Positions 1-9,753 of a DNA stretch of 64,000 nt are shown here, piece after piece (the first letter of the stretch is position 1; each line of letters begins with the position of its first letter). The notes below the pieces were generated by a model, which did no database searches, was not told the origin of the DNA, and was given only the letters and a program-made list of their open reading frames with translations. This DNA is from Agrobacterium vitis. GTDB lineage: Bacteria; Pseudomonadota; Alphaproteobacteria; Rhizobiales; Rhizobiaceae. The stretch spans positions 975,001 to 1,039,000 of the forward strand of contig NZ_JACXXJ020000003.1 in assembly GCF_014926405.1 (NCBI RefSeq), in the 5' to 3' direction. The position numbers were made by a program, and so were the translations under genes.

Positions 1-126
1 CTCCGCATTGAAATCGGCGAGCACGAGTTTCGCGCCCTCCTCTTTGAACCGCACGGCAATCGCTTTGCCGATGCCGCGAGATGCACCGATCACCAGTGCA
101 ATCTTGTCTTTCAATCTGTCTGTCAT
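1..126 (-). CDS. Short-chain dehydrogenase/reductase (SDR), N-terminal part only
   Basis: The reading frame starts at 126 on the minus strand and runs off the left edge after 42 residues. It shows the first half of an SDR Rossmann fold. The glycine-rich nucleotide loop GASRGIG is at residues 14-20, and an acidic residue (Asp38) follows the second beta strand, which in SDRs usually favours NAD(H) over NADP(H). Its ATG overlaps the stop of the sugar permease upstream (ATGA), so it is the last visible gene of the ROK/ABC sugar operon. By context it probably oxidises the imported sugar or polyol in the cytoplasm. The substrate cannot be told from this fragment, because the catalytic YxxxK lies outside the window. 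Confidence 0.85.
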   Translation of the reverse strand, partial: MTDRLKDKIALVIGASRGIGKAIAVRFKEEGAKLVLADFNAE

Positions 127-1118
127 GCGAGCCTCTGGCGGAGCCTTTGTTTGAACGTATCGAGAAGAACGGCTGCGAGCACCAGGAAACCGTGAATGAC
201 CTGGGTGTAATTCGCCGGCAGCCCCATCAGGTTGATGGCTGTATTGATGGAAGAGAGCAGCAGCACCCCGGCATAGACGCCCGGCAGAGCGCCGACGCCG
301 CCCTTGAGGCTGACACCGCCAATCACCACCGCTGCAAAAGCATTGAACAGCAGACCAACACCGAGATTGGCGGTCGCACCCGATGTGCGAACGGCCAGCA
401 GCCAGCCGGCAAGACCGGCAATAGCACCTGCCATGACGAAGGCGATGATCAGATTGCGGGTGACGCGAATGCCAGCCCGAAAGGTTGCCGTCTCATTGCC
501 GCCGATCATCACCAGATGACGGCCAAACGGCGTCTTTGCCATCATCACCGAGAAGATCAGGAAGCAGGCAATAGCGATCCAGGCTGTCAGCGGAATGCCG
601 ATAAAGCGTTCGATGGCAAACCAGCGGATGGCAGGGGCCAGATCCTGGGCCGAGCGTCCGCCGGACACGGCCAACACGATACCGCGCACCCAGATGAAGG
701 AGGCGAGCGTGATGATGAAAGCGCTCATCTTCAGTTTGACGACGAGAACGCCGTTGATAAGCCCGATCAGCCCACCGATGGCACAGGCCACGAACAGCGA
801 GACCGAAATCATCAGCCATTCGGGCGAAAGCTTGATACCAAGCCCGATGCCTGCCGAGCAGAACAGAATGCCGACCGCCATGGCCGACAGTGCTGCGACC
901 GACTCGACGGACAGATCCATATGGCCGGTGATGATCACCAGGGCGAGACCAATCGACATCACACCAAGCACGCTCGATGCTTCGATGATATTGGTGAAGA
1001 TACCGATCTGGAAATAGTTCGGGATCAGCGCGGAGAACATGGCCAGTACCAGGATGAGCATGAACCAGACGAGATTGTCGAGGACGAATTCAAGAGTTTT
1101 ACGGGTATGAGACGTCAT
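123..1118 (-). CDS. Sugar ABC transporter permease (RbsC/FrcC type)
   Basis: A hydrophobic integral membrane protein of about 330 residues, as usual for the ribose/fructose-type (CUT2) permease family. It has about eight to ten membrane segments and a conserved GLALVIITGHMDLS stretch typical of RbsC-like permeases. It forms the channel of the importer encoded with the ATPase at 2257 and the binding protein at 1180. An ATG at 1157 is also in frame, but it lies inside a strong hairpin (1147-1168). I prefer the ATG at 1118, which puts the first membrane helix about 15 residues in; no strong ribosome site supports either start. The stop overlaps the start of the following dehydrogenase. Confidence 0.88.
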   Translation of the reverse strand: MTSHTRKTLEFVLDNLVWFMLILVLAMFSALIPNYFQIGIFTNIIEASSVLGVMSIGLALVIITGHMDLSVESVAALSAMAVGILFCSAGIGLGIKLSPEWLMISVSLFVACAIGGLIGLINGVLVVKLKMSAFIITLASFIWVRGIVLAVSGGRSAQDLAPAIRWFAIERFIGIPLTAWIAIACFLIFSVMMAKTPFGRHLVMIGGNETATFRAGIRVTRNLIIAFVMAGAIAGLAGWLLAVRTSGATANLGVGLLFNAFAAVVIGGVSLKGGVGALPGVYAGVLLLSSINTAINLMGLPANYTQVIHGFLVLAAVLLDTFKQRLRQRLA

Positions 1119-1146
1119 GCGGCGCATCCAGATTGGAGAAGGGGAA

Positions 1147-1168
1147 TCCGGGGCCATCAGGCCCCGGA
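1147..1168 (-). other. Intercistronic hairpin after the sugar-binding-protein gene
   Basis: A perfect inverted repeat with a 9-bp, almost all-GC stem (TCCGGGGCC / GGCCCCGGA) and a 4-nt loop lies 12 nt after the binding-protein stop and before the permease start. No U-tract follows it on the minus strand, so it does not look like a simple terminator. By analogy with other binding-protein operons it may stabilise the upstream mRNA end and lower permease expression. That role is inferred. Confidence 0.6.
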
Positions 1169-1179
1169 ATGAAGGCCGT

Positions 1180-2235
<1,056 letters not shown>

Positions 2236-2256
2236 TCACCGGACCCCTTTTCATTT

Positions 2257-3024
2257 TTATTGGCTCACCGGTCCGGCTCCGGCGAGGGTTTGCCCTGTGA
2301 TCATTTCGATCACTGCATCCGGGCTTGTCTGGCTTCGCTCTACATCACCGGCAACAACACCGTGGCGGATGACGACAATGCGATCTGCGACCTGAAAGGC
2401 CTGCTGCATGATATGCGTGATGATGACGACGCCGATGCCCTGGCTGGCGACATGACGGATCATCTCCAGCCCGCGCCGGGTCTGTTCGACGCCAAGCGCT
2501 GCAAACGGTTCATCGAGCAAGACCAGCTTGCCACCCCAATGCACGAAGCGGTTGAGCTCGATGGCCTGGCGCTGGCCGCCGGACAGATGCTCGACCTTGG
2601 TGCGCATGGAGGGAATACGGGTCCCGGCGCTGGCGAGCGCCTTGGCTGTAATGTCTTCCATGGCGCGTTCATCCAGAAAGGGAATGCCCGCCACCTTGCG
2701 GGTCAGCTCGCGGCCCATGAAGAAATTGCCGACCACATCGACATTGGTGCAGAGCGACAGGTCCTGATAGACGGTTTCGATACCGGCACCCTTAGCCTCG
2801 GCAGGCGTCTTTGCCTGAAAAGGCTCGCCTTCGAACAGCATGCGTCCCGAGGTCGGCTGCAAGCCGCCCGAAATGATCTTCACCAGCGTCGATTTTCCCG
2901 CACCATTATCCCCGAGCAGGGCTACGACTTCGCCCTTGCCGATTGAGAAACTGATGCCCTTCAGAGCTTCGATTGCGCCGAAATTCATGCGGATATCGTC
3001 GAGGATGAGGAGGTTTTCGGTCAT
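2257..3024 (-). CDS. Sugar ABC transporter ATP-binding protein (single domain, FrcA type)
   Basis: 255 residues containing one nucleotide-binding domain. Walker A GDNGAGKS is at residues 38-45, the signature LSGGQ at 147-151, and Walker B LVLLDE with the catalytic glutamate at about 172. Sugar importers of the ribose class usually carry a duplicated 500-residue ATPase, whereas this short form is the type known from the rhizobial fructose system FrcBCA. The usual ARA motif after the signature is replaced by LNRFVHW, a small departure. The ATG overlaps the stop of the ROK regulator by 4 nt, so regulator and transporter are translationally coupled. Confidence 0.9.
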   Translation of the reverse strand: MTENLLILDDIRMNFGAIEALKGISFSIGKGEVVALLGDNGAGKSTLVKIISGGLQPTSGRMLFEGEPFQAKTPAEAKGAGIETVYQDLSLCTNVDVVGNFFMGRELTRKVAGIPFLDERAMEDITAKALASAGTRIPSMRTKVEHLSGGQRQAIELNRFVHWGGKLVLLDEPFAALGVEQTRRGLEMIRHVASQGIGVVIITHIMQQAFQVADRIVVIRHGVVAGDVERSQTSPDAVIEMITGQTLAGAGPVSQ

Positions 3025-4160
3025 ACGGCAATCCCTTTCTCTGAGGTTTCAAACATCTGACCGAAGCGCGGCGACAGAACACCGAAGACCGCGAGTGCAG
3101 CAGCCCCCCGCAGCGCCGAGCGCTGACAGTCGCTGGCAACCACAACCCGTGGAACGGTGCGGTTAGTGCGGGCGGAAATCGAGTTGGTGAGACCCTCACC
3201 AAGCGTCGCCAGCCGCTCGATCAGGGATTGCGGCGCAAGACCGCCCAGCACGATGGTTTCCGGGTCGAACAGGTTTTCGATCGTGCGGATCGCGCTGCGG
3301 AAAATCGGCGCAATCGCATCGACCCAATCCTCCTCAGACAAACCACTTCTCTTGAATGCATCAAGCGACAGATAGCGCTCCAGGCAGCCCTGGTTTCCGC
3401 AATGACACAACTCACCATCGGGGATGGCGGCGATATGGCCGATTTCACCGGCATTGCCCCAGGCTCCCCGCATGACGACACCGTCATGCATCATGGCACC
3501 ACCAAGACCGACGCTGAAAAACAGATAGAAATAATCCGAGAACTGCTGTCCGAGACCATAAAGCTGCTCGCCCAAAGCCGCCGCTGCCATGTCGTTTTCC
3601 ATGAAGGCCGGCAGACCCGTCGCATCGGCAAGCCGCTGACGGATATCGACATTCTTCCAGCCCGCCATGGTGGTCGGCCCGACAAAGCTCATGGAGTCCA
3701 CATCGAACGGGCCAGGCAGGGCAAGACCGGCACCGAGCAACCGCCCCCGGCGCGGGCTTGCCTTCAGGTCTGCGACCATGTCGCCAATCAAGGCAAAAGC
3801 CTCGTCCGGCATGGCATTCGGCGCCGAGCGCTGCCGGCTTTCGACCACTTCGCCACGAAGATTGACGAGTGCCGCTTCAATGCCGAGCGGCGTCAGGTGA
3901 ATGCCGACAGCATGCCCGCCTTCCGGGTTGATGGTCAGTGCCGACGGCGGAATCCCACGCCCCTTCGGTTTTTCCCGCACCGAAAGGAGAAGCCCCTGAT
4001 CCTCAAGTTCGCGCACAATGGTGGAGACAGTCTGGACCGTCAAGCCCACCCGTTCGGCGACATCGCCGCGTGTTGTCGGCCCATGCAGCCGGATCGATTC
4101 CAACACGATCCGCCGATTATACGGCCTTCCTGATTCTTGATTGGTGCCACGCAAAGCCAT
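3021..4160 (-). CDS. ROK-family transcriptional regulator
   Basis: About 379 residues. The N-terminal winged helix-turn-helix (residues 27-58) is followed by a ROK sugar-kinase-like domain. The zinc site of the family is intact: GH at 241-242 and CxCGxxGC at 252-259. It is the first gene of the sugar operon and probably represses it until the imported sugar or its phosphate binds. The chosen ATG at 4160 has a good ribosome site (AGGGGG, 7 nt spacing); a GTG at 4193 is also in frame but has none. The presence of a DNA-binding domain argues against a plain glucokinase. Confidence 0.9.
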   Translation of the reverse strand: MALRGTNQESGRPYNRRIVLESIRLHGPTTRGDVAERVGLTVQTVSTIVRELEDQGLLLSVREKPKGRGIPPSALTINPEGGHAVGIHLTPLGIEAALVNLRGEVVESRQRSAPNAMPDEAFALIGDMVADLKASPRRGRLLGAGLALPGPFDVDSMSFVGPTTMAGWKNVDIRQRLADATGLPAFMENDMAAAALGEQLYGLGQQFSDYFYLFFSVGLGGAMMHDGVVMRGAWGNAGEIGHIAAIPDGELCHCGNQGCLERYLSLDAFKRSGLSEEDWVDAIAPIFRSAIRTIENLFDPETIVLGGLAPQSLIERLATLGEGLTNSISARTNRTVPRVVVASDCQRSALRGAAALAVFGVLSPRFGQMFETSEKGIAV

Positions 4161-4220
4161 GTCAAAGCCCCCTGGATGACAGAAGAGTGACACCGGTTTT
4201 TTATTTAGTCAAATGGTTTT

Positions 4221-4270
4221 CAAAAAAGAAGCTAGAGTCTGTCAGGTTCGGATTGAACCTGACAGACTCT
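4221..4270 (-). terminator. Rho-independent terminator built from repeat R3
   Basis: A perfect 16-bp stem with a 5-nt loop (4234-4270; arms AGAGTCTGTCAGGTTC and its complement) is followed on the minus strand by AGCTTCTTTTTTG. It lies about 120 nt after the stop of the peptide permease gene at 4393 and before the ROK gene. It therefore probably ends the peptide-importer transcript and insulates the sugar operon. The hairpin is also one half of dispersed repeat R3. Confidence 0.65.
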
Positions 4271-4338
4271 CGCTTTTCTTGTTTTCGTTTGTCTTTGCGG
4301 GAAAACCGGATTCCACTTTTCCCTGACAAACTCTGGCT
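4231..4338 (+). repeat. Dispersed intergenic repeat R3, copy 1
   Basis: About 108 bp. It begins with the large hairpin at 4234-4270 and continues with a conserved tail (TTGTTTTCGTTTGTCTT, GGGAAAACC, ATTCCACTTT, ACAAACTCT). A near-full second copy lies inverted at 49078-49179, and the tail alone recurs at 9698-9753. All copies are between genes. No transposase or terminal duplication was seen, so it behaves like a non-autonomous intergenic repeat. Confidence 0.8.
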
Positions 4339-4392
4339 ATTTCAATGGGTGCGGGTGAGTTCTTCCGGGAGCATCAAAAAAAGAAAGCTGGC

Positions 4393-5283
4393 TTATGGGT
4401 TGTCGCTGCGCGCGTCGAGCGCATCACGCAAACCATCGCCAATGAAGTTGAAGCTGGTGACGGCAAGCGTGATGGCGACACCCGGTACGATGGCGAGCCA
4501 AGGCGCGCTTCCCAGATATTGCTGCGCGCTGTTGAGCATATTGCCCCAGCTCGGCAAGGGTGGCTGGATACCATAGCCGAGGAAGCTGACATAGGCTTCG
4601 AGCAGGATGGCGCGGGCCACCGTCAGCGTGGCGGCAACGATGATTGGACCGACCGCATTGGGCAGGAGTTCGTGGATCATGATATGGGTGTTGCGCAGCC
4701 CCAGCATACGGGCGGCCAGCACGAAATCGCGCTCGCGCAGGGAACGCACCTCCGCTTCAACGATCCGGGCGACTTCCATCCAGCATGTCACCGCGATGAT
4801 GACCGTGATCATCAATGGGCTTGGCCTGATAAAGGCGGCAAGTGCCAGCAGCAAAAAGATCGACGGAAAGGACAGGAAGGCATCGACGAAGCGCATCAGC
4901 ACCGTGCCAATCAATCCGCCGCGATATCCCGCGACAACGCCAACGACGGCACCGATAGCGGTAGACATCAGCATGGCGAAGAAACCAATCAACAGCGAAA
5001 TACGCCCGGCATTGAACAACCTTGCCGCGATGTCACGCCCCAGCGGATCGGTGCCGAAGATGTGGGCGCCGGTCAGCGGCGGCGCAAAGCGGGCGCGCAG
5101 ATCGATAAACAGCTCGTCATAGGGCAAAAGAGAGGGACCGACCACACAGGCAAAGATCAACAGTGTGATCATCACCAGGCCGACAAGGGCCAGTTTGTGA
5201 CGGAAGAACCGGCGTGCGACGCGGCTCCGCCACCAGCGCGAAGGCCGCGCGGGCGGGACCGGAGACGGGATAGCAATGGACAT
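4393..5283 (-). CDS. Peptide-type ABC transporter permease (DppC/OppC family)
   Basis: 296 residues from the ATG at 5283, chosen because AAGGAG lies 7 nt upstream; longer in-frame starts run into the previous gene. The OppC hallmarks are present: an N-terminal helix, the FGTDPLGRDIAARLFNAGRIS segment before the permease domain, and the cytoplasmic EAA-type loop (ERDFVLAARMLGLRNTHIM) that contacts the ATPase. It pairs with the DppB-like permease at 5316 and the binding protein at 6443. No ATPase gene is adjacent; the fused one at 10699-12348 is the best candidate partner. The transported compound is unknown. Confidence 0.9.
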   Translation of the reverse strand: MSIAIPSPVPPARPSRWWRSRVARRFFRHKLALVGLVMITLLIFACVVGPSLLPYDELFIDLRARFAPPLTGAHIFGTDPLGRDIAARLFNAGRISLLIGFFAMLMSTAIGAVVGVVAGYRGGLIGTVLMRFVDAFLSFPSIFLLLALAAFIRPSPLMITVIIAVTCWMEVARIVEAEVRSLRERDFVLAARMLGLRNTHIMIHELLPNAVGPIIVAATLTVARAILLEAYVSFLGYGIQPPLPSWGNMLNSAQQYLGSAPWLAIVPGVAITLAVTSFNFIGDGLRDALDARSDNP

Positions 5284-5315
5284 GGGCTTCTCCTTCGGTT
5301 CGCGACAGGGTTTCG

Positions 5316-6266
5316 TCAACCGAGCCGAATACGGGGATCGACGAATGCGACCAGAAGATCGGCGACAAGGCTGCCGATCAGTGCGAAGACGGCTGTAAAC
5401 ATCAGCAGGCCCATCACGACCGGATAGTCATGATAGCCGAGGCTGTCGAGAAACAGCCGTCCCATGCCCGGCCAGGTAAACACCGTCTCGGTGACGAGCG
5501 CCCCGCCCAGCACGATGGGAAGCTGCATGCCAGCAAGCGTGATCATCGGCAGCAACGCATTGCCGACGACATGTTTCATCAGCACCCGGCGGGGGGACAC
5601 GCCTTTTGCTCTGGCGGTCCGCACGAAATCCTGGTTGATCACCTCCAGCGTGGCAGACCGCATATAGCGGCTCCACACGGCGATATCGACCAGCGCCAGC
5701 ACAAGGCTCGGCATGACCAGATGGATGGCATAATCGGAGAGGGAGCCATTGCCGATCGTATACATGTTGCCTGCGGGCAACCATTTCAGCTTCAAGGCAA
5801 ACACATAGATCGCCACAAGACCAAACCAGAATGTCGGGATAGAGAGCGCCACCATGGCGCCGACAGTCGCCGCGTAGTCGAACATGGAATAGCGGCGGGT
5901 GGCGCCCTTGATGCCGATCCACACCCCGACAATGACGGCAATGACTGTCGATGTTCCCATCAAAAGCAGGGTCGCGAAGAAATGGCTTGATATGATCGAC
6001 AGCACCGGCTGCTGGTCGCGGTAGGATTTCCCCCAGTCGCCTTGCAGCAGGCGCCAGACCCAGTCGAGATACTGGATTGGTAGCGGCCGGTCGAGACCCA
6101 TCTGATGGGCGATCCGGTCCATCGCCTCACGCGTCATGCCCGGCGTCAGCGCATATTGCGACAGCGGGCCGCCGGGCGCGAGATTGAGGATGGCAAATCC
6201 GATGATCGAAACGAGCAGCAGCAGAACAAGGCTCTGCATCAGCCGGTTGAAAAGATAAGAGAGCAT
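5316..6266 (-). CDS. Peptide-type ABC transporter permease (DppB/OppB family)
   Basis: 316 residues from the ATG at 6266 (MLSYLFNRLMQSL, a typical DppB start, with GGAG 7 nt upstream). An ATG at 6284 is in frame but lacks a ribosome site. Family features include the amphipathic first helix, the periplasmic LGLDRPLPIQYLDWVWRLLQGDWG stretch and the EAA loop (DFVRTARAKGVSPRRVLMKH). It forms the membrane heterodimer with the gene at 4393. It is separated from the binding-protein gene upstream by repeat R1, which probably tunes their relative expression. Confidence 0.9.
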   Translation of the reverse strand: MLSYLFNRLMQSLVLLLLVSIIGFAILNLAPGGPLSQYALTPGMTREAMDRIAHQMGLDRPLPIQYLDWVWRLLQGDWGKSYRDQQPVLSIISSHFFATLLLMGTSTVIAVIVGVWIGIKGATRRYSMFDYAATVGAMVALSIPTFWFGLVAIYVFALKLKWLPAGNMYTIGNGSLSDYAIHLVMPSLVLALVDIAVWSRYMRSATLEVINQDFVRTARAKGVSPRRVLMKHVVGNALLPMITLAGMQLPIVLGGALVTETVFTWPGMGRLFLDSLGYHDYPVVMGLLMFTAVFALIGSLVADLLVAFVDPRIRLG

Positions 6267-6330
6267 AGGCAGGCTCCGCTTCATGGGTGAACGGGCTCAG
6301 GCATGCCGGACGCCGAGGCGTCCGGCGCAC

Positions 6331-6434
6331 TACAGCGCCGTGCGCCATATATGGCGCACAAAGCATCGCTGTAGCTTCTTATATTTGTTGCATAATTTTC
6401 TCTTTAAACCGATTCCGATTTAAAGAATGATGCA
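6331..6434 (+). repeat. Dispersed intergenic repeat R1, copy 1 (RIME-like)
   Basis: 104 bp made of two palindromes. The first is closed by TACAGCG/CGCTGTA around a perfect 20-bp palindrome centred on CCATATATGG. The second is closed by TGCAT/ATGCA around CTTTAAA-CCGATTCCGA-TTTAAAG. A second copy at 15949-16047 is nearly identical. Size and two-palindrome structure resemble the RIME elements described from rhizobia, but I cannot confirm identity without alignment. It lies between a binding-protein gene and its permease. Confidence 0.85.
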
Positions 6435-6442
6435 CTATGTCG

Positions 6443-8137
6443 TCAGGCCCAGCGCCAGGTGGCGACGTTCCAGGTGTCGATGCGCACATTCACGTTGGGC
6501 GTGACGTTTTCGACGCCCTGCTTGTGGCCGCGCACGGTCGCATACTGGAACATTGGCAGGAGCGGCAGTTCCTTGCGCATGATCTCCTGGATCTTCAGGT
6601 AGACGGCCTTGCGCTCCTCCGGTACGAACAGCTCGCCGCCCTTGGTGAGCTGTTCGTCTACTTGCTGGTTGGAAAACTGCCAGGTATTCTGGCCGGAACC
6701 GCCCTTGGCCGGGATGGCCGTAGAACGGAAGAAATTGGAGGTGTCAGGATCGGACCCCGTCAGGAAATCCAGGCCAACGATGACGGCGTCGAACTTCGAC
6801 AGCGTCCAATAATCGCCCCACATCACCGCTGGCGGCAGGTTGGAAATGGTCATTTCCACGCCGATATCCTTGAAGGACTGTTGCAGGAATTGCTGGACCT
6901 GTTCGCGGATATGGTTGCCCGCCGTCGTTGAGCAGGTGAAGGATAGTTTAACCCCGCCCTTGGCGCGAATGCCGTCGCTACCAGCCACCCAGCCGGCATC
7001 ATCCAGCAGCTTCTTGGCCTTGGCGATGTCATATTCATGCTTCGGCAGGTCAGGATTGAAGTAGAAGGATTGCTGCGGCACATAGCTTTCGGTGGGGGTC
7101 GGCAGGCCGTAATAGAGCGCTTCGATAATCGACTGCTTGTCGATGGCGGCATACAGAGCCTCGCGCACCGCCGCTTCCTTGAACTGTGGGCGCTCCATGT
7201 TGAAGGTGAAGGATTCAACCGTCGAACCCGGCACCACATTGACCACCTTGCCGTCCAGCCCCTTGGCTTCCTCGTAGTGATCGGGCGTGATCCATTGCAG
7301 GCCGACCACATCGATATCACCCGTCTTGAACTGGGTGTACATGACATTCAGATCGGGAACGTATTTGTAAATCAGCTTTTCGACATAGGGGCCGTCACCA
7401 AAATAATCCGGGTTGGCAGCCAGCAGGATATGGTCTCCAGCGACCCGCTCAGCCCATTTGAACGGACCGGTGCCAACCGGCGCTGTGTTGAACGGCGCAT
7501 TGTTCGGATCGGCGCTGGCCGACAGAAGATGTTTCGGCGTGATGAAGGTCGAAGCAAGGATGGAGGGATAGGGCGCGAAGGGCTTGTCCATCCGCCAGGT
7601 GATTTCCGTGGGCGATACGACAGTCAGGTCGCGGACGAATTCATGGCCGGTTTTACGCCAGCTGCGGAAATTAGCATCGACCAGCAGTTCGAGCGTTGCC
7701 TTGACGTCTTCGGCAGTGAACGGCTTGCCGTCATGCCATGTCACGCCATCGCGCAGCTTGACCTTCCACTTCAATCCATCGGCGGAAATACCGCCGTTTT
7801 CGACGCTCGGTACGTCCACGGCCAGCCCCGGCACGAATTTGCCAGCAGCATCAACGCTGAACAGCGTATCGAATATGCTGAAATGAATGCCTTCATCCAC
7901 TTCGATATGAGGCATATGCGGATTAAAAACCGTCGGCTCCTGGGAAAAGCCGACAGTCAGCTGTCCCTTGATCGATTTGGTCGCGGCACTGGCCGCGCGA
8001 ATGCCGATCAGCTCCGAGATTGGCAACTCCGAGACTGGCAGCCCCGAGAGAAGCACGCCGGACGCTCCAAGCGCCATGAGGCCAAGCGCCTGGCGACGCG
8101 TGGGATGCGGTATCGAATTGTGTTCCTTATCGGACAT
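6443..8137 (-). CDS. Peptide-type ABC transporter substrate-binding protein (Tat signal)
   Basis: 564 residues, SBP_bac_5 (DppA/OppA) family. The start carries a twin-arginine signal (TRRQALGLMALGASGVLLSG), so the protein is probably folded before export to the periplasm. The mature part has family landmarks: DGLKWKVKLRDGVTWHDGKPFTAEDV and the GTGPFKW segment. The signal region contains a tandem pentapeptide duplication (LPVSE-LPISE, DNA 8012-8041). It feeds the permeases at 5316 and 4393. DppA-like proteins bind peptides, but also opines, oligosaccharides or nickel complexes; the nearby FAD amine oxidase hints at an amino-acid-derived cargo. Confidence 0.9.
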   Translation of the reverse strand: MSDKEHNSIPHPTRRQALGLMALGASGVLLSGLPVSELPISELIGIRAASAATKSIKGQLTVGFSQEPTVFNPHMPHIEVDEGIHFSIFDTLFSVDAAGKFVPGLAVDVPSVENGGISADGLKWKVKLRDGVTWHDGKPFTAEDVKATLELLVDANFRSWRKTGHEFVRDLTVVSPTEITWRMDKPFAPYPSILASTFITPKHLLSASADPNNAPFNTAPVGTGPFKWAERVAGDHILLAANPDYFGDGPYVEKLIYKYVPDLNVMYTQFKTGDIDVVGLQWITPDHYEEAKGLDGKVVNVVPGSTVESFTFNMERPQFKEAAVREALYAAIDKQSIIEALYYGLPTPTESYVPQQSFYFNPDLPKHEYDIAKAKKLLDDAGWVAGSDGIRAKGGVKLSFTCSTTAGNHIREQVQQFLQQSFKDIGVEMTISNLPPAVMWGDYWTLSKFDAVIVGLDFLTGSDPDTSNFFRSTAIPAKGGSGQNTWQFSNQQVDEQLTKGGELFVPEERKAVYLKIQEIMRKELPLLPMFQYATVRGHKQGVENVTPNVNVRIDTWNVATWRWA

Positions 8138-8240
8138 TGCATGTTCCCTTATTTCTGGTGGTTATCGACCTTCATCCTGCTCGCTCTCTGCCGGAGCGAT
8201 TTAATATGGCAAACCATTGAAAATGGTGGGCCGTATTGCA

Positions 8241-8319
8241 TTTTCGAATATCTCAAGCCTCTGATGCATTTGAGATATTCGAACTATGAAGGCGAGGATG
8301 CCTGAGCATCTTCGAAGCC
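8241..8319 (+). repeat. Dispersed repeat R2, copy 1
   Basis: About 79 bp with two hairpins: GAATATCTCAA...TTGAGATATTC, then GAGGATGC-CTGA-GCATCTTC. The same element lies inverted at 10592-10661, with a 7-bp deletion between its hairpins. The pair flanks exactly the FAD oxidase and MarR genes. This copy lies between the oxidase stop and the binding-protein start. Confidence 0.8.
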
Positions 8320-8340
8320 TTCGCATAAGCCATGCCGCAT

Positions 8341-9672
8341 TCAAAAGCCGCTGATCAGTTCGATTTTCGAGCCATCGCTAAAGCGGCTGAACCGGAAGTC
8401 CTTGCGATCAACAATCGGGTTGCGTCCCGTGACGATATCGGCCATCAGCCGACCAGCAGCCGGTCCGATGCCGAAACCATGGCCGGAAAAGCCGGTGGCG
8501 ATGTGAAAGCCGGGGATGGCATCAATGGCATCGATGACCGGAATGGCATCGGGCGTCACATCGATCATGCCCGCCCAGCGCTGTGAAATCTCCGCCTTTT
8601 CAAAGATGGGGAAGGCCTTCTTGAGTTGGGCGAGCGCGCCGTCGGTCATCGCCTTAGACGGCACCGGGTCCAGTACGCGGTTGTATTCGAACGGGGATGC
8701 CTCATCGAGCGACCAGCGGCGCGGAATGCGCCACTCATCGAAGAACCGGCCCGTCAACCGCAGATCGAGAGAGCGCCATTCGTGGCGCAGCGCGGGCAGG
8801 AAATTGCGGGCATAGCGGAAAGAAGCTGGGACGATATCAACGATGTTCTGAAAGCCGTTGGCAATCGTGTAGCCGCCATCCGACCGTTTGCGAATGGCGA
8901 AGCCGTTTGACCAGATCGCCTCCTCCGGTCCGCCCTCCAGCGGTTTGGTGCGCAGCACGGAATTCATCACCTTCAACTGCGGAAGGTCGAGGCCGTTATT
9001 GCCGCAAAACAGGTTGGACCATGCACCGCCCGCCAGGACAACGGACTGGCAGGCGATCTCACCGCGCTCCGTCACCACACCCGACACCTTGCCGCCGGAA
9101 AGCTGAAGACCGCGCACCGCGCATTCGGTGAGGATGAAAGCGCCCCGGTCGCGGGCTGCCTCGGCAATAGCGGGTGCGGCCTTCTGTGGCTCGGCGCGGC
9201 AGTCACCCGCTGTGTAAAGCGCACCGGCAATATTCATGTCGGAGCCTGGATATTTCTCCCGGAATTCCTTGGCGCTCAGCATCCGGCTCTCGATCTGGTA
9301 GCCGTCCAGATTGCTGTTCCAGCGCTCGTGTTCGGCAAATTCCTTCTCGGTGGCGCAGGTAAACACGATGCCCGAACGCTTGAAGCAGGTTTCCCTGCCC
9401 GTGCGGCGGTTAAGATCGGCCCAGATGCGCAGCGACTCGGCCATCAGCGGCACTTCGCGCGGATCGCGCCTGGAAATCCGCACCCAACCCCAGTTACGAC
9501 TGGACTGTTCGTGACCGATGCCGCCTTTTTCGCAGAGCGCCACTCTCAATCCCTGATCGGCGAGTTCAAGTGCGGTGGATGTACCGATAATGCCGCCACC
9601 GATAACGACGACATCCACGTGGCTCGGTAGTTCCGCATCCCCGTGGACGGGAACGACATAGGGACCTGGCAT
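8341..9672 (-). CDS. FAD-dependent amine/amino-acid oxidase (DAO family)
   Basis: 443 residues from the ATG at 9672, which has GAGGAG upstream. The N-terminal FAD-binding fold has VVVIGGGIIGTSTALELA near residue 20. The C-terminal FAD contact is ATGFSGHGFGIGPAAGRLMAD. This is the DAO architecture shared by D-amino-acid dehydrogenase (DadA), sarcosine oxidase and opine oxidase subunits; which substrate applies cannot be read from sequence. There is no membrane anchor or signal peptide, so it acts in the cytoplasm. It sits directly after a MarR regulator and before the binding protein at 6443, suggesting that it oxidises the imported amine. Confidence 0.85.
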   Translation of the reverse strand: MPGPYVVPVHGDAELPSHVDVVVIGGGIIGTSTALELADQGLRVALCEKGGIGHEQSSRNWGWVRISRRDPREVPLMAESLRIWADLNRRTGRETCFKRSGIVFTCATEKEFAEHERWNSNLDGYQIESRMLSAKEFREKYPGSDMNIAGALYTAGDCRAEPQKAAPAIAEAARDRGAFILTECAVRGLQLSGGKVSGVVTERGEIACQSVVLAGGAWSNLFCGNNGLDLPQLKVMNSVLRTKPLEGGPEEAIWSNGFAIRKRSDGGYTIANGFQNIVDIVPASFRYARNFLPALRHEWRSLDLRLTGRFFDEWRIPRRWSLDEASPFEYNRVLDPVPSKAMTDGALAQLKKAFPIFEKAEISQRWAGMIDVTPDAIPVIDAIDAIPGFHIATGFSGHGFGIGPAAGRLMADIVTGRNPIVDRKDFRFSRFSDGSKIELISGF

Positions 9673-9697
9673 GTCAAAAAGCTCCTCAAGCTGGCAG

Positions 9698-9753
9698 TTG
9701 TTGTTTGTCTTTTCAGAAAAGCGGCTTCCCCTTCTCCTAAGGCAAACTCTAAA
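9698..9753 (+). repeat. Repeat R3, partial copy (tail only)
   Basis: About 56 bp (GTTTGTCTTTTCAGAAAAG ... CCTAAGGCAAACTCT) matches the tail of R3 copies at 4231 and 49078; the hairpin half is missing. It lies between the MarR gene and the FAD oxidase and overlaps the MarR stop codon by a few bases. Confidence 0.65.

Noticed and set aside
4345..5427. Plus-strand open frame opposite the peptide permease
   Set aside because: Extreme Gln/His/Arg content and no start signal; typical mirror of a membrane-protein gene.
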